Shown here piece after piece: positions 13,451 through 21,954 of a DNA stretch of 28,604 bases. The notes under the pieces are model-generated. The model made no database searches. It was not told the DNA's origin and worked only from the letters and a program-made list of their open reading frames with translations. Every line of letters begins with the position of its first letter. Position 1 is the first letter of the stretch. A program made the position numbers and the translations under genes. This DNA comes from a virus: positions 27,931 to 56,534 of IMG/VR virus record IMGVR_UViG_3300001749_000003; one strand, 5' to 3'.

Positions 13451-15397
13451 TTGCAAAGTTTTCGTAGTAAAGTAATAACAAGACGCACATATAACCGACC
13501 AAAGAACGAAGAAGGAACCGTTTTTGAATCTTGGGAAGAAACTGTTGACCGAGTTATAGGCCATCAAAAGTGGTTATGGGAAAGGCAACTTAGTAAAGAC
13601 CTTAATGATAGGCAGCTAAGTGAACTTGAAGAATTACGAGCCCTAATGCTAGAGCGCAAATGTTCAGTATCAGGTCGTACTTTGTGGCTAGGTGGTACTG
13701 ATATTGCCAAGACTTGTGAAGCATCTCAGTTTAATTGTTCAGGAACAGTTGTAGAGACTGTTTACGATGTGGTTGATACTATTTGGTTGCTAATGCAAGG
13801 TTGTGGTGTAGGGTTTAAAGCACAAACTGGGCAACTGACTGGCTTCCGTAAGAAGTTGGACGTGGAGGTTATTAGATCTACAAGAGCCAACAAGGGAAAC
13901 CCTGATAATGTTGAATTTATTCGTGATGGTGTTTGGACTATTCGAGTAGGAGATAGTGCACAAGCTTGGTCTAAATTCTTTGGAAAACTAATTATTGGCA
14001 AACATAATGTTAATAAGTTAGTTTTAGACTTTACTGAAGTACGCCCTGCTGGAACTAGACTAAAAGGATATGGTTGGATCTGTTCAGGTGATGAACAAAT
14101 AGCTAAAGCCGCAGTTGCTATTTCTAATATTCTTAATAAAAGAGCTGATAACCTACTTACCAAGATTGATATTTTAGATGTTGAGAACTGGTTAGGTACT
14201 ATACTTTCATCAAGAAGATCTGCAGAGATTGCATTGCATGATTATGGTTCTTCTGAGTGGGAAGAATTTGTCAGTGCTAAGAAAGACTACTGGTTATATG
14301 GCAATGATCATCGTACACAATCTAACAACTCTTTATTGTTCTGGGATAAGCCAACTAAGGCACAACTCACAGACATATTTGAAAGGATGGTTGATGCAGG
14401 TGGATCAGAGCCGGGTTTTGTTAATGCCAAAGCAGCCAGTGTTAGGGCACCTTGGTTTAGCACATTAAATCCTTGTGCAGAAATATTGCTTCCTAATAAA
14501 GGGTTTTGTAATTTAGTAGAAATTAATGTAGCTGCATTTGATACTTTAGCTAGCTTAATGAAAGCTATTAGAATCATGGCAAGAGCTAATTACAGGCAGA
14601 CTTGTGTAAACCTAGATGATGGAATATTGCAAGAGAGTTGGCACGCTAACAATGACTTCTTAAGATTATGTGGAGTGGGCTTAACTGGTATTGCACAAAG
14701 ACCTGACTTAGGCTCAAGAGAACTTGGGTTGATGCGAAAGATGGCCCATGCAGCAGCAAACACTATGGCCGATGAATTAGATACACCAAGGCCAAAGAAT
14801 GTAACTACAATTAAACCTTCTGGAACTCTTAGTAAGATCATGGATTGTTCTGAGGGACTACATACACCACTTGGTAAGTATATCTTTAACTGGGTAGGTT
14901 TCTCAGTACATGATCCATTAGTTGAGAAGTTGCTAGAAGCTGGCTATGATAGCTTGCCAAAACCCGCTGATGAATCTACTGTATTAATCAAATTACCTGT
15001 TGAGTACAATGGTTGCAGTTTTACAGATGTAGATGGCACAGAAGTAAACCTAGAATCAGCACTTGATCAGCTAGAAAGATACAAGATGTATCAAACTAAC
15101 TGGACTGATCAGAATACTTCTGTAACTATAAGCTATGATCAAAATGAAATACCCGATATTATTGACTGGTTAAGAGCTAACTGGGATTACTATGTAGGTG
15201 TTAGTTTTATTTATCGCAATGATCCTACTAAGACAGCACAAGATCTTGGATACCTATACCTTCCACAAGAGGTTGTTACTAAGGAAGTGTATGAATCTTA
15301 TGTTTCTACTTTAAAAGATGTAGACATAGATCAAGCTAATTCACATGAAGAGCTTGAAGAAGAAGGTTGTGTTGGTGGGGTGTGCCCAATACGTTAA
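13451..15397 (+). CDS. nrdJ: Class II (adenosylcobalamin-dependent) ribonucleoside-triphosphate reductase
   Basis: The start is TTG 13451, seven bases after AGGAG at 13439-13443. The 648-residue protein shows the monomeric B12-dependent reductase pattern of Lactobacillus leichmannii RTPR (739 residues). The redox pair is C96 (SQFNCSG) and C353 (GFCNLVE). The thiyl-radical Cys and catalytic Glu are C342 and E344 (NPCAE). A KPSGTLSKIMD phosphate-binding stretch is present, and the C-terminus carries shuttle cysteines C640 and C645 (GCVGGVCPIR). It reduces NTPs to dNTPs without oxygen or a second subunit, but needs host cobalamin. No NrdB-type subunit gene is present, as expected. Confidence 0.93.
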   Translation: MQSFRSKVITRRTYNRPKNEEGTVFESWEETVDRVIGHQKWLWERQLSKDLNDRQLSELEELRALMLERKCSVSGRTLWLGGTDIAKTCEASQFNCSGTVVETVYDVVDTIWLLMQGCGVGFKAQTGQLTGFRKKLDVEVIRSTRANKGNPDNVEFIRDGVWTIRVGDSAQAWSKFFGKLIIGKHNVNKLVLDFTEVRPAGTRLKGYGWICSGDEQIAKAAVAISNILNKRADNLLTKIDILDVENWLGTILSSRRSAEIALHDYGSSEWEEFVSAKKDYWLYGNDHRTQSNNSLLFWDKPTKAQLTDIFERMVDAGGSEPGFVNAKAASVRAPWFSTLNPCAEILLPNKGFCNLVEINVAAFDTLASLMKAIRIMARANYRQTCVNLDDGILQESWHANNDFLRLCGVGLTGIAQRPDLGSRELGLMRKMAHAAANTMADELDTPRPKNVTTIKPSGTLSKIMDCSEGLHTPLGKYIFNWVGFSVHDPLVEKLLEAGYDSLPKPADESTVLIKLPVEYNGCSFTDVDGTEVNLESALDQLERYKMYQTNWTDQNTSVTISYDQNEIPDIIDWLRANWDYYVGVSFIYRNDPTKTAQDLGYLYLPQEVVTKEVYESYVSTLKDVDIDQANSHEELEEEGCVGGVCPIR

Positions 15398-15417
15398 TAG
15401 AGGATGAAAGGGATAAC

Positions 15418-15831
15418 ATGAAGTTTGTAAAATTAGATGAAATGGCAACACTACCAATCAGATCTACAAAACATAGTGCTGGGTATGATCTATTTTCTAC
15501 CAAAACAGTATCTATCAAAGCTGGTGCAAGAGAGTTGATTAGTACTGGCATTAGTTGGGAGAAAACCTGCCCAAACTCCAAAGAGGTAGGTTTTATTAAA
15601 CCGAGATCCAGCCTAGCATATAAGCATGGTATTGATGTTATGGCTGGGGTTATTGACGGTGATTACACTGGTGAGATTAAGGTTTTGTTAATCAACCATG
15701 GTTTTCAGCATTTTCATATAAAGTCTGGCGATAAAATTGCTCAAATTGTATTGCTAGATTATGTAATAACAGAGCCCGACAATTTAGTTTCTACTGAAAG
15801 ATTTGGTGGATTTGGAAGTACTGGTAAGTAA
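15418..15831 (+). CDS. dut: dUTPase (trimeric dUTP diphosphatase)
   Basis: ATG 15418 is chosen because GGG lies just upstream and the fold starts there; an earlier in-frame start would overlap RNR. The 137-residue protein has all five trimeric dUTPase motifs: AGYDLFS (1), PRSSLAYKHGI (2), GVIDGDYTGEIKV (3), SGDKIAQIVL (4) and RFGGFGSTG (5). It hydrolyses dUTP to dUMP and pyrophosphate, keeping uracil out of DNA and feeding dUMP to ThyX, encoded two genes upstream. The length is normal for the family. Confidence 0.95.
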   Translation: MKFVKLDEMATLPIRSTKHSAGYDLFSTKTVSIKAGARELISTGISWEKTCPNSKEVGFIKPRSSLAYKHGIDVMAGVIDGDYTGEIKVLLINHGFQHFHIKSGDKIAQIVLLDYVITEPDNLVSTERFGGFGSTGK

Positions 15832-15857
15832 CTTAAATTAATATAGAGAGAAATAAA

Positions 15858-16541
15858 ATGACAGCAACAGCTAAAGCAAAAGAAACATCTATTGTAACAC
15901 TTAAGAATGTAGTATTCATGTACACCTCAGTTAGTCGCCCAGTTGAACAGTTAAACACTGACAATAAGCCACCACTATCTGATGATGAATTAGAGTTCCA
16001 CTCGTTTGAAATTAAAATTTTAATTAGTGAAGAGCGATTTAAGAAGCTTAAGAAAGCATATAAAGGTGCTAAGAACTTCGCCAATGCTAAAGAGTATACT
16101 GCCGAAGAAGTAACAGAGAAGTTTGGTGAAGAGATTCTTACTAAACTTAACTCTGGAGAAGAGGGGTCTGAAGACTTTGTTATGATTAAGTTTAGTCAGA
16201 CTTGTCTTGTAGGCCCAGCAGCCAAACGCCGACCTTCATTTCCTATTACACAAATTGGTATTAAAGGTCGTGTTCAGGATATGAATGGAAACACTATAGA
16301 CCAAGAAACAAGTGTTGGTAATGGCACTATTGGCCACTTTCAATTCAAGCCAGTTGAAAGTAAGAATGGATTGTACCTATATCCAAAACTTCTTTGTATT
16401 ATTGACTTAGAAGAGTATGTATCAACTGTTGAGGAAGACGAAGAATCATTAGGTTTGGAAGAGCTTGATGAGGTTGATACAGAAAATATGGCAGTAGAAG
16501 AAGAAGGTTCTGGTGATGACTTCATAGAATCAGAATTCTAA
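15858..16541 (+). CDS. Single-stranded DNA-binding protein, T7 gp2.5-like
   Basis: This 227-residue protein is close to T7 gp2.5 in size (232). It has a beta-rich body with KNVVFMYTSVSRPV near the N-terminus and VMIKFSQTCLVGPAAKRRPS in the middle. Its tail from about residue 185 is very acidic (EEDEESLGLEELDEVD) and ends in ESEF, with C-terminal Phe as in gp2.5. In that family the tail contacts polymerase and primase-helicase. The family call rests on size, tail and gene context more than on sequence identity. GAGAGA precedes the start. A strong terminator follows the gene. Confidence 0.8.
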   Translation: MTATAKAKETSIVTLKNVVFMYTSVSRPVEQLNTDNKPPLSDDELEFHSFEIKILISEERFKKLKKAYKGAKNFANAKEYTAEEVTEKFGEEILTKLNSGEEGSEDFVMIKFSQTCLVGPAAKRRPSFPITQIGIKGRVQDMNGNTIDQETSVGNGTIGHFQFKPVESKNGLYLYPKLLCIIDLEEYVSTVEEDEESLGLEELDEVDTENMAVEEEGSGDDFIESEF

Positions 16542-16560
16542 ATAGTATTATATAGTAACT

Positions 16561-16590
16561 ACCCAGCTTATAAATTATAGGCTGGGTTTT
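16561..16590 (+). terminator. Rho-independent terminator after the ssDNA-binding protein gene
   Basis: ACCCAGC (16561-16567) pairs perfectly with GCTGGGT (16581-16587). The inner TTAT/ATAG bases extend the stem to about 11 pairs with a 5-base loop. It is followed by TTTTC. It lies 20 bases after the ssb stop and closes the nucleotide/SSB transcription block. Confidence 0.8.
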
Positions 16591-16609
16591 CAGTTTGCTA
16601 GGGGTTATT

Positions 16610-16744
16610 ATGAAAACATACAAAGTAGTATCATGCAATGGAAGAACAGGGCATGTATCTGGGTACACGTATTCAGATTGCTATCAACAAGCATCTGAGT
16701 TTTGTGGGGACGATGGCATAAAGGTATTTGAATTATGTCAATAG
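16610..16744 (+). CDS. Small four-cysteine protein (44 aa)
   Basis: This short ORF begins at ATG 16610 with GGGG at 16601-16604 as ribosome binding site, and ends at TAG 16742-16744, overlapping the exonuclease start at 16735 by 10 bases. It encodes 44 residues with cysteines at 9, 24, 32 and 43 (VVSCN, SDCYQ, EFCGD, ELCQ), which could bind a metal or form disulphides. It is the first gene after the terminator at 16561 and may couple translation to the exonuclease. No family recognised. Confidence 0.6.
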   Translation: MKTYKVVSCNGRTGHVSGYTYSDCYQQASEFCGDDGIKVFELCQ

Positions 16745-17643
16745 TAGATCTGGGTTTAATTGACTATGACAGTAAGACATTACTAATAGATGGTGATATT
16801 ATTGTTTATCAGCCATGTTGTGTATTTAATGAAGATCTTGATATTGATAGAAATCAAATTAAGAAGGTAATTAACAACAAAATAGAAAAGCTTATGGACT
16901 TAGCTGGATGTGATAAGTATATAATGTTTGTTACCACCAAGACTAATTTCAGAGATGACTTAGTTGATGACTATAAGCTACACAGGGACTTGGTTGATAG
17001 ACCAGTGAACCTAGCTTGGGCAAAGCGATGGAGTGTAAATAACCTAAACACACATTATGTACCCAAGCTAGAAGCTGATGATCTGATTGGTATTTACCAG
17101 AAACATGACACAATTATTTGGAGCTTAGATAAAGATCTTAGGCAAATTCCTGGGATGCACCTTGACGATATAACTGGTTTGCTAAAGGAAGTTTCTGTAG
17201 AGGGCTTACTAAGGAAAAAGACCAAAGGCATACACTTTGAAGGTACTATTGGCCTATACTACCAAATGTTAGTTGGTGATAATACTGACTATATTGTTGG
17301 TTGTGGCAAAAGAGTAGAGACTACATACAAGTCAGGTGCCAAGAAAGGTCAAAAGTATATTAGACGTGTTGGCGTAGGCCCAATGGCAGCTTACAAGTTG
17401 CTTATTCAATCTAAATTAGACTCAGTAAGACTTGATATTGATCCATTAGATGCTGCACTAGAAGTGGTAATTAATGAGTACAAGAAACTACATGGTAAGT
17501 CATGGCAAGTGCATTTAGAAACTCAGGCCAATCTGCTATTTATGGTTCGTGAGCAAAATGGTAATACCATAAAGAGATGGACTTGTGATGGCAGGGATGA
17601 ATACTTTGATTTAACTAAAGGGGTAATTATTCATGGCTATTAG
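16735..17643 (+). CDS. 5'-3' exonuclease, T7 gp6 / flap-endonuclease-like
   Basis: This 302-residue protein is the size of T7 gp6 (300). Metal-binding acids are visible in LLIDGDIIVY (D20, D22), KLEADDLIG, IIWSLDKDLRQIPG and LVGDNTDYIVG. DDYKLHR matches the basic clamp near the active site. The helix-hairpin-helix DNA grip reads GVGPMAAYKLL. About 24 mostly basic residues (from GKRVETTYKSGAKKGQKYIR) separate GDNTDYIVG from GVG, longer than the usual spacing. In T7 this enzyme removes RNA primers and degrades host DNA from 5' ends. Its last 11 bases overlap the endonuclease VII gene. Confidence 0.88.
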   Translation: MSIVDLGLIDYDSKTLLIDGDIIVYQPCCVFNEDLDIDRNQIKKVINNKIEKLMDLAGCDKYIMFVTTKTNFRDDLVDDYKLHRDLVDRPVNLAWAKRWSVNNLNTHYVPKLEADDLIGIYQKHDTIIWSLDKDLRQIPGMHLDDITGLLKEVSVEGLLRKKTKGIHFEGTIGLYYQMLVGDNTDYIVGCGKRVETTYKSGAKKGQKYIRRVGVGPMAAYKLLIQSKLDSVRLDIDPLDAALEVVINEYKKLHGKSWQVHLETQANLLFMVREQNGNTIKRWTCDGRDEYFDLTKGVIIHGY

Positions 17644-18028
17644 AAAGCTAACCCCAACTGGTGTGGCAGCTTGCCGAAAACAATATGCTACTAGACAGAA
17701 ATATATTTGCCCAGTGTGTAAAGGTACACTTGCCCATGGGATAACAGCATTAGATCATTGCCATAACACAGGTCATATTAGGGCCACATTATGTCAATCA
17801 TGTAATGTCAGTGAGGGCAAAGTAAAAGCTGGAGTACTGTTTAGAACACCAAAGAGTAATCTAGCTTACAAAGATCCTGTAAGTTGGTTAAGGAACTTAG
17901 CAGACTACTTAGAACACCACAAAGCTAACCCTTCAGGAATAATACACCCAACTTTCGATTTAAAGGCTGGTAAGCAAACACCAAGAAAACGTAAGCCAGC
18001 TACTACAAGACGGAAAAAGAAAGTATGA
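17633..18028 (+). CDS. Recombination endonuclease VII (Holliday junction resolvase)
   Basis: This 131-residue protein has the endonuclease VII core: zinc cysteines in CPVC (26-29) and CQSC (58-61 region), and the catalytic ALDHCHNTGHIRATLC stretch of the beta-beta-alpha metal fold, ending in the conserved CNVSEGKVK. The C-terminus is highly basic (RKRKPATTRRKKK) and probably aids DNA binding. T4 gp49 of this family cuts branched DNA before packaging. Here it replaces the T7-type endonuclease I and is coupled by overlap to the exonuclease on its left and the metallophosphoesterase on its right (ATGA). Confidence 0.9.
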   Translation: MAIRKLTPTGVAACRKQYATRQKYICPVCKGTLAHGITALDHCHNTGHIRATLCQSCNVSEGKVKAGVLFRTPKSNLAYKDPVSWLRNLADYLEHHKANPSGIIHPTFDLKAGKQTPRKRKPATTRRKKKV

Positions 18029-18786
18029 ATAATGACATATTAGTAATTGCAGATACCCAAGTGGATAATAATACGCCGACTGAGCACTTGGTATCTTTAA
18101 GTAAGTATATCTGGAAGAACAAGCCAGCACACATTGTACACATAGGTGATCACTGGGACTTACCAAGCCTTAGTTCTTATGTTACAAATGCTGAGAAAGA
18201 AGGGCGCAGACTTAAGGATGATCTAGAAGGTGGTGAACGAGCCCTAAAACTTATTATGGAGCATCCTAACCAGAAGAATAAGTCTGGTAAAAGGGTGAAG
18301 TATAAGCCAAACTTACACTTCATTATGGGTAATCATGAAAACAGACTTAACAGGTTTATCCAAGATAATCCAATCCTAACTGATATGATCAACATAGAAA
18401 GTCTTGTTGAGGCTGAAGGTTGGAAAGTACATAACTTCTTAGAGCCACTATTTATTGAAGATATTTGCTTTATACACTTCATGCCAAATCCAGAAAGCGG
18501 AAGACCTGTAGGTGGAAGTATTGAGAATAAGCTTAACAAGTTTCCACACAGTTTTGTACATGGCCACCAACAGAAGTTTCAGTATGGCCGTAGACAGAAC
18601 TTGAAAGGTAAACCCCACTTTGGTGTATGTGCAGGCTCATTCTATATGCATGATGAAAACTACCGTGGTGCAAACAATACTGAGATTAGGGGCTTTGTAC
18701 ATATCAAAAGTTTTGAAAACAGGTATGGCTACCCAGATCATGATGTGGAGTTTGTTAGTCTAGAAAGATTGATAAAACAATATTGA
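18025..18786 (+). CDS. Calcineurin-like metallophosphoesterase
   Basis: This 253-residue protein carries the metallophosphoesterase motifs in order: IADTQ (D10, with Gln12 where many relatives have His), VHIGDHWDLPS (D42), IMGNHENR (102-107) and FVHGHQQK (G180-H181). The D-x-Q variant is familiar from phage copies of this family. The core and length fit a stand-alone phage phosphoesterase found in replication operons of marine and enteric phages. The substrate is not known; DNA or nucleotide phosphates are plausible. Its start overlaps endonuclease VII by 4 bases, and its 3' neighbours are a small gene and DNA ligase, which supports a role in DNA processing (inference). Confidence 0.88.
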   Translation: MNNDILVIADTQVDNNTPTEHLVSLSKYIWKNKPAHIVHIGDHWDLPSLSSYVTNAEKEGRRLKDDLEGGERALKLIMEHPNQKNKSGKRVKYKPNLHFIMGNHENRLNRFIQDNPILTDMINIESLVEAEGWKVHNFLEPLFIEDICFIHFMPNPESGRPVGGSIENKLNKFPHSFVHGHQQKFQYGRRQNLKGKPHFGVCAGSFYMHDENYRGANNTEIRGFVHIKSFENRYGYPDHDVEFVSLERLIKQY

Positions 18787-18793
18787 GAATTTT

Positions 18794-18988
18794 ATGTTAA
18801 GTAGCGAGCAAGTACTAAAAGATGCACAAAGTCTAGTAGAAGACCTAGTTAAAAACCTACCAAAAGGTATTGATAGGGATGCAGAGAAAGAATTAATCCT
18901 AGATGCACAAAAAGTATTTAGGATGGCTGCTAATATAATTGACCTTATGGTACTAGAAGAACCAAGTAAGTCAGGTGGCTTACACTAA
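18794..18988 (+). CDS. Small helical hypothetical protein
   Basis: This gene encodes 64 residues, almost wholly alpha-helical in appearance (LKDAQSLVEDLVKNLP and EKELILDAQKVFRMAANIID). It starts 8 bases after the metallophosphoesterase with GAGAA upstream. There is no membrane span or cysteine. A small partner of the neighbouring DNA enzymes is possible. No family recognised. Confidence 0.6.
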   Translation: MLSSEQVLKDAQSLVEDLVKNLPKGIDRDAEKELILDAQKVFRMAANIIDLMVLEEPSKSGGLH

Positions 18989-19011
18989 CTTATACAATAG
19001 AGAATCTAAGT

Positions 19012-19953
19012 ATGAATATATTTGAATTTTTAGGTTTGCCAAAAGATCACAGGGCAGAGTCTAAAGTGACACAACTTGTTAAGCATTACGATGAAGTTGT
19101 AGAAAAGAACAAGGCTGGAAAGAGACTTTGTGTACAAACTAAGAAGGATGGGGTTTGTAGTCTGGTAGCAGTGTATAAAGGTAAATTAGAAATATTTTCA
19201 AGGACTGGTAAGAAGTTTACTAACACACACAATATTAAAGATAAGTTGCTTACAATGAACTTAGGTGACGGAATATACATGGGTGAGCTAACTTGTGACT
19301 TAGCTAGCCTTGAAGTATTGTCTGGAGCTGTTAATCCAAATAGAGTAAACAGATTATCAGAAGATCTTATTCACATACCAAACAACTTAGTGATAAACTT
19401 CTTTGATCTTGTATCAGTTGAAGCATTTTCTTATGGTGTGGCAACTGAAACCTATGAATTACGATATAATGAATTAAGATCTAGGGTTGTTTCTGAATCT
19501 TATCGCGTATTTATATTATCTTATGTCACAGTTGATAGTGAAGAAAAGATTAGAATGATTCTAAACCTAGCTGTAGATAAAGGTGAAGAAGGTGTTGTAA
19601 TTCGTGACTTAGATGCAGGCTGGGTAGCTGGTCATAAAGGCTACCGAGTAATGAAGTTGGTTCGTGGGGTTGATTATGATCTGTTATGTATCAACTATGA
19701 AGTAGGAACTGGCAAGTACTCTGATAAAGTAGCTAATTTAATCTTCAAATGGAAAGGTGTAAAGGAGATTAAATGCATGTTGGGTAAAGGTTGGACTCAT
19801 GATATGGCTAAGGATATGCTAACTAATGTTAAAAGTGATCCACCTATAGGTAAGATATTTCAAGTTTATGCACTAGAAGAGTCAAGTAAAGGAAAGCTAA
19901 GGCTACCAAAAGTAGGAGAGTTACGGCACGATAAAGTATCACCAGATGTTTAA
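19012..19953 (+). CDS. ATP-dependent DNA ligase
   Basis: This 313-residue protein has nucleotidyltransferase motifs: motif I TKKDGV, with K44 as the likely AMP-accepting lysine, IFSRTGKKF (Ia), GIYMGEL (III), INFFDLV (IIIa), GEEGVVIRD (IV) and YRVMKLVR (V). It is somewhat shorter than T7 ligase (359) but has both the adenylation domain and a C-terminal OB-like part. It seals nicks left after primer removal by the exonuclease encoded at 16735. It lies 13 bases before the RNA polymerase gene. Confidence 0.92.
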   Translation: MNIFEFLGLPKDHRAESKVTQLVKHYDEVVEKNKAGKRLCVQTKKDGVCSLVAVYKGKLEIFSRTGKKFTNTHNIKDKLLTMNLGDGIYMGELTCDLASLEVLSGAVNPNRVNRLSEDLIHIPNNLVINFFDLVSVEAFSYGVATETYELRYNELRSRVVSESYRVFILSYVTVDSEEKIRMILNLAVDKGEEGVVIRDLDAGWVAGHKGYRVMKLVRGVDYDLLCINYEVGTGKYSDKVANLIFKWKGVKEIKCMLGKGWTHDMAKDMLTNVKSDPPIGKIFQVYALEESSKGKLRLPKVGELRHDKVSPDV

Positions 19954-19966
19954 TTAGGGAGGTGTC

Positions 19967-21811
19967 ATGATAGAACTAGACGGTGGTGTTACCTTACCTT
20001 TTCCTATGAAGGCTAAAGGGTTTACAAAGCCCAGTGGTTTTAGTAGAAAAAGATGGGAAGAGTCTAAACCAGATATGTGGAAGAGGGCCTATCAACATTG
20101 TTTGCACTCACTACATTCTTTGTTTGGTGACTCGATGCACACTGTTGTGCCTAAGTTGTCTAAAAAGATGTTGGAGGCCACCGATCCACATAGCGTAGCC
20201 TTAAGATTCCTTGGTGAAATGCAAATTGCTGGTTATATAGTGATAGCTGTTGGTTTTAATAAGAGGGTTGTTAGGCCAACTAAAAAGTTCTTAAACTTAA
20301 ACTTAGAAAGCATAAAACCACCGGAGACAGCCATTAGGTTGCCAGACCTAGAACATGAAAGAATACCTCAGATACCAGTTAGAGGTGGGATAAATAATAA
20401 TGATAACAAGAAAGTTTTTAAAGTTGTATATAGTATTTCTAAGGAATTGTTCGAGGTAAATGAGTATATATTACAACTAGTTAGAGACTTTCCACCAGAA
20501 TTTAAAAGTGATGGCTCTGGTTATATGTTTAGGCGCTGCTTATTTTCTATTGATGAATTTAGAGGTAAGAAGTTTAGGTTTCCACAATTCCTAGATAGTA
20601 GGGGAAGAACTTATTCAAGCACAACAGTAGGGTTTGGGCCTCAAGGCTCTGATTATGAGAAGGCACTAGTTATACCAGCATACAGTGAAACATTAACTGT
20701 GGCTGGACATGGTGCACTTTATGAAGCAGCACTTGGTTACTCTGAAATACCTTGGTCAATAGAAGAAATGATATTGCACGCCAAAGATCCACATACCTAT
20801 GAAAGTGAGTGGACTAAGGCAGATAAACCCTACTCATATATGTCTTGTGCTAACTTACTTTACAGATACTCACAAGATCCTAGTCAAAAGTTACCAGCTT
20901 TTATACCCCTAGATGGCAGATGTTCAGGCTTACAGCACTGGAGTGCTATTACTAGATCTAATTCCATAACAAGATATATAGGGATGCATAAAGAAGAGGC
21001 AGAACTAGATATATATGAGAAAATAGCAGAAGACTGGAGAGACAGTTTAGTACCTGAAGATAAGAAATATGCAACTAGAAAGGCTGTGAAAATACCAGCT
21101 ATGACATGGGCTTACAATGCTACAGTACAAACCACCAAGGATCATATCCAAAGCTTATTTGGTGCTAGAAAAGAGTGGTGTACAGTTGAGGAAAAGTATG
21201 TTGTTGTTGGTGAAGGGCTAGATTGGAAAGAAGTAAACAGGCTAAGTGAGGATCTGTTTAGGCAACTAAACCTAACTTTATTTCCACTAAGCAATGCTGT
21301 GGCTTGGTTAAGTCAGTGTGCCAGAGTTATCGCAAAGAAAGGTAATGCTGAGATATATTGGATTACTACAGACGGGTTTAAGGCCAAGCAAAGGAAAGTT
21401 ATTGGAAAGGAGATAAAGGTAAGTTGTTGCCTAAGTAATGGCAAAATGTTCTCTTTAGGACTATTAGATTTTACGTCAAATAAGCCTAATGTAGCTAAAC
21501 ATATTTCTTCTTTGGCACCCAATGTTGTCCATGGTAATGATGCAGCACATCTAAGAAAAGTTGCTGAAAGGTTAAGTGAGAAAGGCAGACCAATGATATT
21601 TATTCATGACTCTTTTGCCACACATTGCAACTACCGAGAAGAACTCTATAGTTCGATAACTGAAACTTTCAGGGATCTATATAGCTCAAATTACCTCTTA
21701 ATGTTGCATAAATACTGGGAAGATTCTTATGATGTAGGTCTAGAATTACCACCAGAATTAGGTGACTGGGATCAAAATTTAATAGTGGATTTAGGTAAAT
21801 TCTTTATATAG
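19967..21811 (+). CDS. Single-subunit RNA polymerase, T7-type, short form
   Basis: The start has GGGAGG upstream. The 614-residue protein has the T7 RNA polymerase palm and fingers: FPQFLDSRGRTYS (203-217, like T7 DWRGR), motif A LDGRCSGLQHWSA (D316), motif B R371-x3-K375-x6-Y383 region (RKAVKIPAMTWAYN), TTDGF, LAPNVVHGNDAAHLR (516-530) and motif C IHDSFATH (D548). T7 has 883 residues. The part before motif A is 316 here against 537, so much of the N-terminal promoter-binding domain is missing. T7 Gly640 is Asn here. It lies between replication and virion genes, as in phiKMV-like phages, and probably transcribes late genes, perhaps with a cofactor. Confidence 0.93.
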   Translation: MIELDGGVTLPFPMKAKGFTKPSGFSRKRWEESKPDMWKRAYQHCLHSLHSLFGDSMHTVVPKLSKKMLEATDPHSVALRFLGEMQIAGYIVIAVGFNKRVVRPTKKFLNLNLESIKPPETAIRLPDLEHERIPQIPVRGGINNNDNKKVFKVVYSISKELFEVNEYILQLVRDFPPEFKSDGSGYMFRRCLFSIDEFRGKKFRFPQFLDSRGRTYSSTTVGFGPQGSDYEKALVIPAYSETLTVAGHGALYEAALGYSEIPWSIEEMILHAKDPHTYESEWTKADKPYSYMSCANLLYRYSQDPSQKLPAFIPLDGRCSGLQHWSAITRSNSITRYIGMHKEEAELDIYEKIAEDWRDSLVPEDKKYATRKAVKIPAMTWAYNATVQTTKDHIQSLFGARKEWCTVEEKYVVVGEGLDWKEVNRLSEDLFRQLNLTLFPLSNAVAWLSQCARVIAKKGNAEIYWITTDGFKAKQRKVIGKEIKVSCCLSNGKMFSLGLLDFTSNKPNVAKHISSLAPNVVHGNDAAHLRKVAERLSEKGRPMIFIHDSFATHCNYREELYSSITETFRDLYSSNYLLMLHKYWEDSYDVGLELPPELGDWDQNLIVDLGKFFI

Positions 21812-21814
21812 CTT

Positions 21815-21837
21815 ACAGGGCTTCTCTAAGGCTCTGT
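21815..21837 (+). terminator. Terminator-like hairpin after the RNA polymerase gene
   Basis: ACAGGGCTT (21815-21823) pairs with AGGCTCTGT (21829-21837) in nine pairs, including G-U wobbles, around the loop CTCTA. It begins 3 bases after the polymerase stop. The downstream tract (AGGCCACTTTATTTATA) is only moderately T-rich, so termination efficiency is uncertain. Confidence 0.55.
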
Positions 21838-21954
21838 AGGCCACTTTATTTATAAGACAAGCAAACGCACTGGTTAGCCATAAAGGGCACACTGAGCAAG
21901 CTAGCAACTAGGTTTGCTGATACGTAAATCAAATTGGTCAGACTTAGATAAACT

